Shown: piece after piece, positions 10,035 through 21,482 of the stretch
Layout of the letters: each line of letters starts with the position of its first letter
Numbering within the stretch: the first letter of the stretch is position 1
DNA from: PVC group bacterium
GTDB lineage: Bacteria > Verrucomicrobiota > Kiritimatiellia > CAIKKV01
Length of the DNA: 64,000 nucleotides
Direction of reading: 5' to 3'
Assembly: GCA_945898015.1 (NCBI GenBank)
Contig: CAMDGM010000020.1
Location: 1-64,000, forward strand
Made by a program: the position numbers and the translations under genes
The notes under the pieces: model-generated
What the model saw: the letters and a program-made list of their open reading frames with translations, nothing else
What the model was told of the DNA's origin: nothing
Databases searched by the model: none

Positions 10035-10061
10035 CCGGTGACGGGTGGTATGGATTGCCTT

Positions 10062-10250
10062 TGCGGCTTGCGGCGTTTCGGGCGTAAACCAAGGCGGGGC
10101 TTTCGGGTTGATCCGGCCTCCGGCTTCGAGGCACGGGCACGAGCCCAGTGCCCCTCGCCGTCGGTCGGCTGAACCTCGAAATCTCCGCCTTATTTCCGCC
10201 TGATCGAAACGCCGCAAGCCCAAGCGCCTCGCGCGCCCGAAGGGCGGCCC
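10062..10250. repeat. Interspersed inverted-repeat element, copy 2
   Basis: Perfect 16-bp arms GGCTTGCGGCGTTTCG (10065-10080) and CGAAACGCCGCAAGCC (10205-10220) enclose 124 bp. The 53 bp at 10195-10247 match copy 3 (11796-11848) with two differences. The interior shares CGGGCACGAGCCCAG with copy 4 near 62.0 kb. It lies in the gap after the sigma54 activator gene. Confidence 0.8.
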
Positions 10251-10347
10251 TTCGACCCCGCTCAGGGCTGGCGCGCGATAGCGGTTCCCTTGAAAAGCCC
10301 ATGCGTTATTCTTCTGGAGCCGGCGGCCTGCGCTGAGCCTGTCGAAG
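10250..10347. repeat. Second inverted repeat of the CTTCGAC...GCTCAG type
   Basis: CTTCGACCCCGCTCAGGGC (10250-10268) is inverted as CGCTGAGCCTGTCGAAG (10331-10347); over 22 bp the arms agree at about 18 positions. CTTCGACAGGCTCAG-type palindromes are common dispersed intergenic elements in many bacteria. It directly abuts copy 2 of the other element. Confidence 0.55.
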
Positions 10348-10514
10348 CGTCCTCCGCCGGTGCTCAACGCCCCCAAGGTGCGCCACGGCGGGGTGCCTTC
10401 TGCTTTGGATTCATAACGGGATTGCCGCAGGTCCACCGGGTAACGGAGCAACGCCATGAAAAAGAAAGTGCCGTCTCAAGAAGGCGGACGGAATGCTATT
10501 TGTCTGTTGACTCC

Positions 10515-10629
10515 GGCTCTGGGATGAGAGACCCCAATGCCCGCACGCTCAGCCTCACGAGGCGCTAATTACTAATTACAGGGCTGACCCCAATGACCGA
10601 GGCTCTGGGATGAGTGACCCCAATGCCCG
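10515..10629 (+). repeat. Pair of 29-bp direct repeats
   Basis: The unit starts GGCTCTGGGATGAG, continues GACCCCAATGCCCG, and occurs at 10515-10543 and 10601-10629 with one difference. A partial third unit (GCTGACCCCAATGACCG) lies between them from about 10583. There is no coding capacity. The gap 10035-10734 thus holds three repeat types and no gene I can support. Confidence 0.65.
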
Positions 10630-10734
10630 GGCTTAAACGGGGAAGGCCACCGCACCTGTCCCGCCGTTTCCAGTAGTCGGGCTTTGTGGGGGTGTGGTAA
10701 AATTAAAGCACATCAAACAACCGGAGCGACAATA

Positions 10735-11622
10735 ATGAAGCCAGTTTTGGACCGACTGAATGCGGGTGAAATCCTGTTTTGTGACGGGGCCATGGGCACC
10801 TTTCTGCAGGCCCGGGGGCTTGTGCCCGGCGAATGCCCCGAGCTGTGGTGTGTCACCCATCCTGACGCGGTCCGGGACATTCATCGGTCCTATCGGGCCG
10901 CCGGCAGCGACATCGTGGAATGCAATAGCTTTGGCGGCACGCGCTACAAGCTGCGCCATTATGGGTTGGAGGGTCGGGTGGCCGAAATCAACCGCGCGGC
11001 CGCGGCCCTGGCTCGCGAGGTGGCGGGCGATACCCAGTATGTGCTGGGGAGCGTGGGGCCGACCGGCGAATTCATGGAACCGCTGGGCGACGAAACCGAA
11101 GAGGCCTTTTTTGAAGCCTATCGCGAGCAGATGGTGGCGCTGGAGGCGGGCGGCGCCGATATGGCCGTGGTGGAGACGATGACCGGGGTGGAGGAGGTCT
11201 GTGTGGCGGTGAAAGCTGCGCGCGCTCATACCCGGCTGATCGTGGCCGCCAGTTTTACGTTTGATCCGCAGCCCAACGGCGGGTACGCCACCATGATGGG
11301 CGTGACGCCTGAGAGGGCGGTGGAGGAGTCGCTGAAGGCGGGTGCGCATCTCGTGGGCGCGAACTGCGGGACCGGGCCGGACCACTTGATCGAGGTGATC
11401 AAGCGGATGAAGGCGGCGGCGCCGAAGGCGCTGCTGATCGCCATGCCCAACGCGGGCATGCCGGTGCTGGAGGGGGGCAAGACGGTGTTCAAGGAGACGC
11501 CGGAGCAGATGGCGGCCAAGGCGCCGCTGCTGGTCAAGGCCGGGGCCAATATCGTGGGTGGCTGCTGCGGCACGGGGCCGGAGCATATCCGCGCCATGAA
11601 GCGGGCCGTTCTGGCGGGCTGA
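10735..11622 (+). CDS. Homocysteine S-methyltransferase (MetH N-terminal/BHMT type)
   Basis: A 295-aa protein. It matches the zinc-dependent homocysteine S-methyltransferase domain: ILFCDGAMGTFLQARGL at the N-terminus, ECNSFGGTR, and the three zinc-ligand cysteines in GANCGTGP (~residue 211) and GGCCGTGPEHIRAM (~277-278). It transfers a methyl group to homocysteine. Its size is that of the isolated domain, without the folate, cobalamin or activation modules of MetH, so it either uses a small methyl donor or works with partner proteins elsewhere. GGAG (10723-10726) sets the start at 10735 over the longer open frame from 10684. It appears monocistronic and is flanked by repeats. Confidence 0.88.
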   Translation: MKPVLDRLNAGEILFCDGAMGTFLQARGLVPGECPELWCVTHPDAVRDIHRSYRAAGSDIVECNSFGGTRYKLRHYGLEGRVAEINRAAAALAREVAGDTQYVLGSVGPTGEFMEPLGDETEEAFFEAYREQMVALEAGGADMAVVETMTGVEEVCVAVKAARAHTRLIVAASFTFDPQPNGGYATMMGVTPERAVEESLKAGAHLVGANCGTGPDHLIEVIKRMKAAAPKALLIAMPNAGMPVLEGGKTVFKETPEQMAAKAPLLVKAGANIVGGCCGTGPEHIRAMKRAVLAG

Positions 11623-11659
11623 GTTGGGTGGGTTGAGTCGGGCGGGTTGGGGGCTTGGT

Positions 11660-11850
11660 TGTGCGGCTTGTGGCGTTTCGGGCGTTCCCTGGCGGGCGCT
11701 TTGGCGCGCTACGGGCTTCAGGCTGGATGCGTCGGGCCACGAGGCCACGCCGCATCGCCTTCAGCCCTTATCATCGCCAAATCGCTGCGTCAGGGTCCGC
11801 CTGATCGAAACGCCGCAAGCCCGAACGCCTCGCGCGCCCGAAGGGCGGCG
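11660..11850. repeat. Interspersed inverted-repeat element, copy 3
   Basis: Arms GGCTTGTGGCGTTTCG (11665-11680) and CGAAACGCCGCAAGCC (11806-11821) pair over 16 positions with one G-T wobble. The right flank 11796-11848 matches copy 2 nearly exactly, while the interior is different from copy 2. It fills most of the gap 11623-11942; the rest holds only the ribosome-binding site of the next gene. Confidence 0.78.
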
Positions 11851-11942
11851 CGCGAAGGTGGCCTCCGGCAAACGCCCGACGGATTTTGTTTGTAGACCGG
11901 GCTTGTAGCGTTTGGCCTGCTTTGAACGGTCGAGAGGCGAAA

Positions 11943-12923
11943 ATGACATTTCCCAGAATTAAGACGATAGTCTTGGCGGCTGTCTTGAGCGGGGTGGCCG
12001 CCGATGCGCGGGCCCAATCCATCGGGCCGGTATGGCCGGGTGGCTCCATGGCCTATGTGTTGCAGGCCGATGCGTTTGCCGGTAATCGGGCGGCGGCGGT
12101 GCGCAAGCTGGCGGCGTGCGGCCGCGATGTCGTGGTGATCGATCTGGCGTTCGATGGCGGTCCGGCCGGCGCCTGGACGAAGCCGGAGTTTCAGGCCATT
12201 CGCGCGGGCCGGGCGGGGCGCAAGGTGTTGGCCTATTTCTCCGTGGGGGAGGCCGAGGATTACCGGGGCTACTGGAAACCGGCGTGGGACGCCAATCACG
12301 ATGGCCGGCCGGATGCGGGCGCGCCGGCGTGGCTGGGTCCGGCCAACCCCGATTGGCCCGGCAATTACAGGGTGCGCTATTGGCAGTCCGCCTGGCAGTC
12401 CGTTATCTTGGGCGTGCTGGACGGACTCGTAACCAACGGGTTTGACGGGGTTTACCTCGACGTGGTGGATGCGTTCGAGTATTTCGAATATGACCCCGTT
12501 TCCGGAAATTGGATCGACCAGCGGGTGAATCCGGAAACCGGGCGTTCGTACCGGCAGGACATGGTGCTGTGGGTTCGGGCGATTGCCGCGCGCGCCCGTG
12601 TCAAACGGCCTGCGTTTCGCGTGATTCCGCAGAACGGGTCGCAATTGTTACGGTACAAGAATTTCCGGGCGGCTATTGACGGGATTGGGATCGAAGACTT
12701 GTTTACGGCGGGCAACAGGATCCAGCCGCCGGCGCAAGTCGACCCGATCCTGACCGATCTGGCCCGCTTGAGGCTGGCCGGAAAGCCGGTGTGGGTGATC
12801 GAGTATGGCACGAAGGCGGCTGCGCGGACGCGTTCCATCGTCCAGGTTCCGGCGCATGGTTTTTCACTCCTGCTCACGGATCGCAATTTGACGACGCTGG
12901 GGCAGGCCTGGCTGCCGGATTGA
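11943..12923 (+). CDS. Secreted GH114-like glycosidase (MJ1477/TM1410 family)
   Basis: A 326-aa protein with a Sec signal peptide (~1-25, ending DARAQ). The TIM-barrel resembles the TM1410/endo-alpha-1,4-polygalactosaminidase family: VVVIDLAFDG, KVLAYFSVGEAEDYRGYW, WLGPANPDWPGNYRVRYW, FDGVYLDVVDAFEYF and a late IEYGTK. In this family the strand-end acids are thought to cut alpha-1,4-linked galactosamine or related glycans; here it would act in the periplasm or outside. GAGAGG (11932-11937) sets the start. The exact substrate cannot be read from the sequence. Confidence 0.82.
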   Translation: MTFPRIKTIVLAAVLSGVAADARAQSIGPVWPGGSMAYVLQADAFAGNRAAAVRKLAACGRDVVVIDLAFDGGPAGAWTKPEFQAIRAGRAGRKVLAYFSVGEAEDYRGYWKPAWDANHDGRPDAGAPAWLGPANPDWPGNYRVRYWQSAWQSVILGVLDGLVTNGFDGVYLDVVDAFEYFEYDPVSGNWIDQRVNPETGRSYRQDMVLWVRAIAARARVKRPAFRVIPQNGSQLLRYKNFRAAIDGIGIEDLFTAGNRIQPPAQVDPILTDLARLRLAGKPVWVIEYGTKAAARTRSIVQVPAHGFSLLLTDRNLTTLGQAWLPD

Positions 12924-12935
12924 GGGTCGCTTGGC

Positions 12936-12963
12936 TTGACATCCGTTTTGGATGTGTGACTAT
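12936..12963 (+). promoter_or_regulatory. Candidate sigma70 promoter for the thioredoxin-fold gene
   Basis: A perfect -35 TTGACA (12936-12941), 16 bp, then a poor -10 GACTAT (12958-12963). An ACATCC/GGATGT palindrome lies in the spacer. A better -10, TATAGT (13004-13009), stands nearer the gene but has only a weak -35 (TGGCGC). Confidence 0.35.
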
Positions 12964-13034
12964 CCGCGCGGGCATTAATCTGGCGCTGAACGGGCGTGCG
13001 GGGTATAGTGGTGCTCAAACACCAGGAGGTTGTC

Positions 13035-13616
13035 ATGTCGTTCACCCTGAAGATCGGAGACGCGGCGCCGGATTTTTCGCTGCCGGCCACGGATGGAAGA
13101 ACGGTTCGCTTGGCGGATTTCGCCAAAGCCCGGGTGCTGGTGGTCTTTTTCACCTGCAATCACTGCCCCTTTGTGACGGGGTCGGACGAGTCGACCCGCG
13201 CGACGGCGCTGCGGCTCAAGGACAAGGGAGTGGCGTTTGTTGGCATTAACTCGAACAGCCAGGTGACGCATCCCGACGACGATTTTGAGCACATGGTGGA
13301 GCGGATGAAGGCGCAGCGGTTCCCCTGGGTCTATGCGCGGGATGTCTCCCAGGATACGGCGCGGGCCTATGGGGCGCTGCGGACGCCCCATTTCTTCGTG
13401 TTCGATGCGGCGCGCAAGCTGATTTATACGGGCCGGGGCGTGGATAACCCCCGGATTGCAACGGCCAGCAAAGTCCATGACCTGGACCGCGCCCTGGATG
13501 AACATCTGGCCGGAAAGCCGATTGGCGTGCCGATGACCAATCCTATTGGTTGCAACGTGAAATGGGAAGGGCAGGACGCGCACTGGATGCCGCCCGAGGC
13601 GTGCGACCTGGTGTGA
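13035..13616 (+). CDS. Thioredoxin-fold redoxin (AhpC/TSA-like)
   Basis: A 193-aa protein. [23 protein letters not shown] is a typical redoxin opening, and the active site is [10 protein letters not shown] (Cys-Asn-His-Cys). The segments VNSN-like [18 protein letters not shown] and [13 protein letters not shown] follow; the latter holds the cis-Pro that packs against the active site. It belongs to a widespread family of peroxiredoxin-like proteins that reduce disulphides or peroxides. It has no signal peptide, so cytosolic. AGGAGG (13024-13029) places the start. It is probably monocistronic, with a tRNA gene downstream. Confidence 0.85.
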   Translation: MSFTLKIGDAAPDFSLPATDGRTVRLADFAKARVLVVFFTCNHCPFVTGSDESTRATALRLKDKGVAFVGINSNSQVTHPDDDFEHMVERMKAQRFPWVYARDVSQDTARAYGALRTPHFFVFDAARKLIYTGRGVDNPRIATASKVHDLDRALDEHLAGKPIGVPMTNPIGCNVKWEGQDAHWMPPEACDLV

Positions 13617-13656
13617 TGACGGATATCGGATTCCCGGCGTTTCGTTTTTTCAGGGA

Positions 13657-13686
13657 TTGCGTAAGTCGGGATCGGATTGCTATTGT
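13657..13686 (+). promoter_or_regulatory. Candidate promoter of tRNA-Arg
   Basis: -35 TTGCGT (13657-13662), 18 bp, -10 TATTGT (13681-13686), 17 bp before the mature tRNA 5' end. The elements are moderate, but the position is right. Confidence 0.4.
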
Positions 13687-13703
13687 AACCGCCTTTGGGA
13701 TGC

Positions 13704-13780
13704 ACCCCCGTAGCTCAGCTGGACAGAGCATCGGATTTCTAATCCGACGGTCGCGTGTTCGAGTCACGCCGGGGGTGCCA
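13704..13780 (+). tRNA. tRNA-Arg, anticodon TCT
   Basis: 77 nt with a full cloverleaf. The acceptor stem is ACCCCCG/CGGGGGT, the D stem GCTC/GAGC, the anticodon stem TCGGA/TCCGA with loop TTTCTAA (anticodon TCT at 13738-13740), and the T stem GCGTG/CACGC with loop TTCGAGT. The discriminator is G and the CCA end is encoded. It reads AGA/AGG, which are rare codons in GC-rich genomes. Confidence 0.95.
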
Positions 13781-13818
13781 GTTTATTGTGGCGTGAATTT
13801 GTTCATTAAGGGGCGTTT

Positions 13819-14796
13819 ATGAATAAGCCGAAATTGTCCGATCAGAAATTCAATCTGGAATTCGATCAAGCCGCCGAAGAAAACCTGGTGCTGGTGGAAG
13901 TCAATGGCCAGACGCTCAGCGCGAACGAGCTGAATGACCGGGTGGAAGCCCAGATGGCGCAGCATGCGGAGGAGATGCGGCCCGACCAGGTGGCCGGGGC
14001 CATCGCCCACTTGCGCGCCGGAACGATCCGGGATTTCATCACCACGGTTCTGCTGGAAGGCGAGGCTGCGGCCCGCGGGGTGGCACCGGCCCCCGGTGAG
14101 TTAGAAAAGGCCATGGCCGATGTGGCGTCACGCCTGCCGGCGGGCGTGGATTTCAAGGAGGCGCTGGCGACAAGCGGGCTGAAGCTGGCCGAGTTCCAGG
14201 AGCGCTTGAACAAGGAGTTGCGCGTGCGCGCCCTGGTGGACCAGGAGCTGGCCAAGGCCAAGGTTGTTACCGAGGCGGATGTCGAAACGTTTTACAAGGA
14301 GCAGCAGGCGGTCCTGGAGGCGCCGGAGACGGTGGCCGCGCGGCATATCCTGATCATGAGCGATGAGCAGGATGATGCGAAGACCAAGGCGGCCAAGCGC
14401 GCCAAGATCGACGGGCTTCGCCTCGATCTGGAGGGCGGCGCGGATTTTGCGGCCCTGGCCAAGACCCACTCCGATTGTCCGTCGGGCAAGGAGGGCGGCA
14501 GCCTGGGCACGTTCGGGCGCGGCCAGATGGTGAAAGCGTTCGAGGAGGCGGCCTTTTCCCAGCCGTTGAACAAGGTCGGCCCGGTGGTGGAAACCCCGTT
14601 CGGGTTTCATCTGGTCGAGGTCACGGAAAAGAAGGCCGGTTATATCCGGCCCTTTTCGGAATGCAAGCCGCAGATTCTGGATCACCTCAACAAGGTCCAT
14701 CGCCACGAGGTGTTCACGGCGTTTATCGAGTCGCTCCAGGCGAAGGCCACGATCCGGATGGATCCGTCAATCGAAGGGGAACTGGAGAAGGAGTAA
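13819..14796 (+). CDS. Parvulin-type peptidyl-prolyl isomerase (SurA/PrsA-like)
   Basis: A 325-aa protein. The N-terminal ~150 residues are helical and SurA_N-like (LVEVNGQTLSANELNDRVEAQM). The rotamase (parvulin) domain at ~170-275 shows VAARHILIMSDE, FAALAKTHSDCPSGKEGGSLGTFGRGQM and VGPVVETPFGFHLVEV. It isomerises X-Pro bonds and acts as a folding chaperone. SurA and PrsA relatives are exported, but no signal peptide is visible from this start, which has AAGGGG 5 bp upstream and no in-frame earlier start. It may therefore be a cytosolic trigger-like chaperone, or its export signal is unusual. It converges on the beta-galactosidase gene. Confidence 0.88.
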   Translation: MNKPKLSDQKFNLEFDQAAEENLVLVEVNGQTLSANELNDRVEAQMAQHAEEMRPDQVAGAIAHLRAGTIRDFITTVLLEGEAAARGVAPAPGELEKAMADVASRLPAGVDFKEALATSGLKLAEFQERLNKELRVRALVDQELAKAKVVTEADVETFYKEQQAVLEAPETVAARHILIMSDEQDDAKTKAAKRAKIDGLRLDLEGGADFAALAKTHSDCPSGKEGGSLGTFGRGQMVKAFEEAAFSQPLNKVGPVVETPFGFHLVEVTEKKAGYIRPFSECKPQILDHLNKVHRHEVFTAFIESLQAKATIRMDPSIEGELEKE

Positions 14797-14822
14797 GGTT
14801 CAGCGTGGACGCGCTTGACCCG

Positions 14823-18014
<3,192 letters not shown>

Positions 18015-18042
18015 TCACCTAAACAAAAGGACCTGCAGCGAT

Positions 18043-19041
18043 ATGGAGCATCTTCTGGCATTGGATGGCGGCGGCAGCAAATGTGATGCGCTGCTGATGA
18101 CGGTGGACGGGCGGGCCGAGGCGTTTGCCCGGGTGCAGCCCGTCACGGTGCCAAAGGGGTCGGAAGACGGCGTGGGACGCAGCCCGGATTCGATCCAGAA
18201 AGCGGTGCAGGGAGTCATTGACCCCGCCCAGCGTCGCTTCAAGGTTCTGCACCTGGCCGGCGGCAGCGGCACCACGACGTTCAATCTTCAGGATTATCTG
18301 CATGCGGACCGCGTGTATATGTGGCATGCGAGTGAACAGGATTCGGTGCTGACCGGCCTGGGGCTGAAGCATGGTCTGGTTGCGTTATCGGGCACGGGGG
18401 CCTTTGGGCATCTGCGCACGCCGAACCTTGATCGCCACCTGGATGGGTTCGGCCCCCTGATGGGGGATTGGGGCGGCGGGCACCAGATCGGACGGATGGG
18501 CCTTCGGGCGGCCATCCGGGCGCCAACGCACCCGAGGCATGCCACGAGCCTGTTCGTTGCCGTGGCCTGTCAGATGGGCTTTGATCCGACCCATCCCGAG
18601 GGCATTCCGAAGATGATGGGGGAAGGCGTGCGGATCATGTCGAATCGCGCGGCAGTGGCGCGGTATGCGCAGGTGGTGGATGCCTGTGCCCGGGCAGGTG
18701 ACGCGGTGGCCTGCCGGATCCTCGAGGAGGCGGCGGGGGATATGGCGGAGATCCTGTTCGACTTGACGGACCTGGCCCAGGTGCGGGATCAGCCGCTGGT
18801 CCTGGCGGGCGCGGGCAGCGTGATCCAGAAATCGGATTTGTTCTGGGAGCATTTGTGCCGCAAGACGGCGGAGTTCCTGCCCCGGGTTGCGCCCCGGCGG
18901 CTGGACATTCCGCCGGTGGCGGGCCTGGCTCTGGCGGTTTTGGGGATGGCCGTGAAAACGGGTGTGGCGAAAACGGATGTGACGGCGGCGGCGGCCCGGT
19001 TGCGCGAGACGCTGCCGGGCGTCCTGAAAGGAACAGTATGA
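18043..19041 (+). CDS. BadF/BadG/BcrA-type ATPase, probable N-acetylhexosamine kinase
   Basis: A 332-aa protein with the actin-like kinase fold. Phosphate-1 loop LALDGGGSKCDALL, phosphate-2 region ALSGTGAFGHL, GDWGGGHQIG and a late adenosine motif VLAGAGSVIQ. The family includes N-acetylglucosamine kinases, and the downstream SIS genes support an amino-sugar substrate. It shares ATGA with the first SIS gene (19038-19041), the first gene in a five-gene operon to 22121. The Shine-Dalgarno match (AAAAGG, 12 bp off) is weaker than those of its neighbours. It is not a 2-hydroxyacyl-CoA dehydratase activator, as no CoA-reductase genes are near. Confidence 0.82.
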   Translation: MEHLLALDGGGSKCDALLMTVDGRAEAFARVQPVTVPKGSEDGVGRSPDSIQKAVQGVIDPAQRRFKVLHLAGGSGTTTFNLQDYLHADRVYMWHASEQDSVLTGLGLKHGLVALSGTGAFGHLRTPNLDRHLDGFGPLMGDWGGGHQIGRMGLRAAIRAPTHPRHATSLFVAVACQMGFDPTHPEGIPKMMGEGVRIMSNRAAVARYAQVVDACARAGDAVACRILEEAAGDMAEILFDLTDLAQVRDQPLVLAGAGSVIQKSDLFWEHLCRKTAEFLPRVAPRRLDIPPVAGLALAVLGMAVKTGVAKTDVTAAAARLRETLPGVLKGTV

Positions 19042-19784
19042 CGGCGAGCAGCGGGTATCTGAAAGCGGTCCGGGGCATTCTGGACTTTTATGAGAAGACG
19101 GCCCAGGGTGAGGCGGTGGAGCGGGCGTCCGATCTGGTGGCGGACAGCGTGCTGTCCGGCGGGACGGTTCACCTCGCCGCCATCGGGCACAGCAACGAGC
19201 AGGATTTTCTTAACCGCGCGGGCGGCCCCGCGTTCCTCCAGGTGCTCACCTTTTCCGTGGCCATTAACGATCCCGTTCCGGACTGCCTGAAAAACCGGCC
19301 GCGGGCGGATGCGTTTGACCGTGAGATCGAGACCGTCCGGTTTGCTCTCAAGGCGGGAAATTTACGGAAAGGCGACGTCGTGGCGGTAGGCTCGGTGTCG
19401 GGCCGGAACATCCGGCCGGTCGAGATTGCGCTGGCCTGCCGGGAACTGGGCATCAAGACGATCGGCTTCACCTCCCTGGCGTACACGGCGAAGGTGACCT
19501 CCGCGCATCCCTCGGGCAAGAAGCTTGCCGATGTGGCCGATGTGGTGGTCGACAACGGGGCCCCGTATGGCGATGCGGCGGTGTCGATCCCGGGCTACGA
19601 TTTTCCGCTCATGCCGCTGTCGGGCGTCTCCATGACCGTGGGCGGGTGGCTGATCTGGGGCCGGGCGCTGGAGAAGATGGCGGCACGCGGCACGCCGGCC
19701 TCGGTGTTCATGAGCGTCAACCGGCCCGACGGGCAGGCGATCTACGACAAGAATCGGGAGCGGTACAACAAGCTCGGCTACTAA
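19038..19784 (+). CDS. SIS domain sugar-isomerase-like protein, first of two
   Basis: A 248-aa SIS-fold protein (phosphosugar-binding). The HLAAIGHSNEQDF and VVAVGSVSGRN segments carry the Ser-rich loops that bind phosphosugars, and VADVVVDNGAPYGDAAVSIPG is shared with the next gene (VVIDNGAPYGDAVVAVPG), so the two are paralogues of about 30-40% identity by eye. The start overlaps the kinase stop by 4 bp. It probably acts after phosphorylation of an amino sugar, as isomerase, deaminase or sensor; which of these cannot be decided here. It may form a heterodimer with its neighbour (inference). Confidence 0.82.
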   Translation: MTASSGYLKAVRGILDFYEKTAQGEAVERASDLVADSVLSGGTVHLAAIGHSNEQDFLNRAGGPAFLQVLTFSVAINDPVPDCLKNRPRADAFDREIETVRFALKAGNLRKGDVVAVGSVSGRNIRPVEIALACRELGIKTIGFTSLAYTAKVTSAHPSGKKLADVADVVVDNGAPYGDAAVSIPGYDFPLMPLSGVSMTVGGWLIWGRALEKMAARGTPASVFMSVNRPDGQAIYDKNRERYNKLGY

Positions 19785-19802
19785 GCCGGCCGGGAGTCTA
19801 TC

Positions 19803-20543
19803 ATGTCGGCGGAGAATTATTTCAAGGAAGCGGCGGCCGGGCTGGCCCGGGTGGCGGCAACGCAGCAGGAGCCGATCGGGCAGGCTGCGGGCCTGCTGGT
19901 GGAGGCCATCCGGGGCGGGCGCAGCCTCTTTTCGTTCGGGGCCACGCATTCGTTCATCCTCACCGAGGAGCTCGTGTACCGCACCGGCGGCCTGATGCTG
20001 GTCAACCCCATCTATCCTCACGGCATGAACCTGTCGGTCCGGCCCATGACGCAAACGTCCCGGTTCGAGCGGATTCCGGGGCTCGGCGCGGAGCTGCTGG
20101 ACGGGTCGCCGGCGGCGGCGGGCGACGTGCTGCTGATCGCCTCGACGTCGGGTCGCAATGCGGTGGTGATCGACATGGCGCTGGCGGCGAAAGCCAAAGG
20201 CATCCGGGTGATCGGGATCACGGCGCTGGCCTACACCCGCGGGGTGGCCAGCCGGCATGCCTCCGGGAAAAAGCTGGCGGACCTCTGCGACGTGGTGATT
20301 GACAACGGCGCGCCTTACGGGGATGCGGTCGTGGCGGTGCCGGGGTTCGCCCAGAACGTGGGGCCCCTCTCCTCGCTGACCGGGATTGCCATCGTCAACG
20401 CCCTGGTGGCGGAGGTGGTGGCGCGGCTTGTGGCGGCCGGGGTCACGCCCCCGGTTTTCGTGAGCGCGAATGTGGATGAGGGCGACGCGCACAACGCGGC
20501 GCAGCTCCGGGCGAATGCGCACCGGATTCATTATATGACGTAA
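19803..20543 (+). CDS. SIS domain protein (UPF0309-like), second of two
   Basis: A 246-aa protein. It matches the UPF0309/sugar-isomerase-domain family: LFSFGATHSFILTEELVYRTGG, NPIYPHGMNLSVRPMTQTSRFE and LLIASTSGRNAVVIDMA. The last holds the phosphosugar-binding Ser/Thr loop. It lies 18 bp after its paralogue and is in the same operon. It probably binds or isomerises a phosphorylated amino sugar in the cytosol. The catalytic role is not certain for this family. Confidence 0.84.
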   Translation: MSAENYFKEAAAGLARVAATQQEPIGQAAGLLVEAIRGGRSLFSFGATHSFILTEELVYRTGGLMLVNPIYPHGMNLSVRPMTQTSRFERIPGLGAELLDGSPAAAGDVLLIASTSGRNAVVIDMALAAKAKGIRVIGITALAYTRGVASRHASGKKLADLCDVVIDNGAPYGDAVVAVPGFAQNVGPLSSLTGIAIVNALVAEVVARLVAAGVTPPVFVSANVDEGDAHNAAQLRANAHRIHYMT

Positions 20544-20559
20544 CGCTGAAGGAGTGGCC

Positions 20560-21468
20560 ATGCCCAATATTCCCGTGTTGAACGTGTCCGGCCGGGGTCT
20601 TGCCGAGACGTATGAACGCGCGCTGATCGCCTTGTATGAAAAGGGCATCCGGATCAAGACCCAGTACGACAAGCCGGGCGATCCCGCCAGCCTGGATTGC
20701 ACGATGAACATGACGATCGAGGATCCGCTGGCCGAGCCGATGATCCACAAGGCTTTCCCCGGCGGGATCGAGGACCTGCGCGAATATGTCATGGAGGTGC
20801 AGGGGGTCAAGGACCACTGGGTCAAGAACATGAACGACGCGGCGGACACGCGCTGGGAATACACCTATCATGGCCGGCTGGCGTCCTATGGCGTCTGGCG
20901 CGAGCAGAAGGAAGGGCATTCCGTCGAAACGGGCTTTTTCAACATTGACCAGATCGAAGGCGTGCTGGCGAAGCTCACGACCCAGCCCTTCACCCGCCAG
21001 GCCCAGATGATCACCTGGATGCCCAACCTTGACCTGGACTGCTACGATCCGCCCTGCCTCCAGTCCATCTGGTACCGGATCCTTGAGGAGGAAACCACGG
21101 GCGAGTGGTGGTTGAACTGCAACATCCGGTTCCGGAGCAACGACGCCTGGGGCGCGAACTTCATGAACATGTTCGGCTTCACGCTTTTCAACCGGGACAT
21201 CATGCTGGCCGGCCTTGCGGAACGGACGGGCCGCAAAATCCGGCTGGGCCGGTTGAACTGGCAGGCCGATTCGTTCCATATTTACGGCAAGGATCTGGAG
21301 ACCGCCCGGCAGCGGCTGTTCAGCCGGATTCCCACCACCGCGTTCTCCGACCGCACTTACGAATTCGGGGACGAGACCATCCAGGCCATTTATCAGGAAG
21401 CCGAGGCGGCTGTGCTGGAGAAGATCCGGACGCACGACGAGGAATACACGTTGCGCCAGAAGCATTGA
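20560..21468 (+). CDS. Thymidylate synthase-fold protein
   Basis: A 302-aa protein with the ThyA active-site pattern. The catalytic Cys is Cys166 in DPPCLQS. R192-S193-x-D195 matches the phosphate-binding RSxD. N203 stands exactly 11 residues after that Arg, as Asn177 does in E. coli, where it recognises the uracil ring. H240 and Y242 (FHIY) match His207/Tyr209. The usual His after the Cys is Leu here, and there are insertions of 6-7 residues. It could be a true thymidylate synthase or a relative acting on another pyrimidine nucleotide. AAGGAG (20549-20554) sets the ATG at 20560. It sits oddly between SIS genes and a CoaB-like gene. Confidence 0.72.
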   Translation: MPNIPVLNVSGRGLAETYERALIALYEKGIRIKTQYDKPGDPASLDCTMNMTIEDPLAEPMIHKAFPGGIEDLREYVMEVQGVKDHWVKNMNDAADTRWEYTYHGRLASYGVWREQKEGHSVETGFFNIDQIEGVLAKLTTQPFTRQAQMITWMPNLDLDCYDPPCLQSIWYRILEEETTGEWWLNCNIRFRSNDAWGANFMNMFGFTLFNRDIMLAGLAERTGRKIRLGRLNWQADSFHIYGKDLETARQRLFSRIPTTAFSDRTYEFGDETIQAIYQEAEAAVLEKIRTHDEEYTLRQKH

Positions 21469-21482
21469 ACCGGGAAGGCCTC

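Noticed and set aside
10035-11942. CRISPR array from the repeated motifs near 10.2-11.8 kb
   Set aside because: The repeats are inverted pairs about 125 bp apart and single dispersed copies, with no regular spacer pattern and no cas genes.
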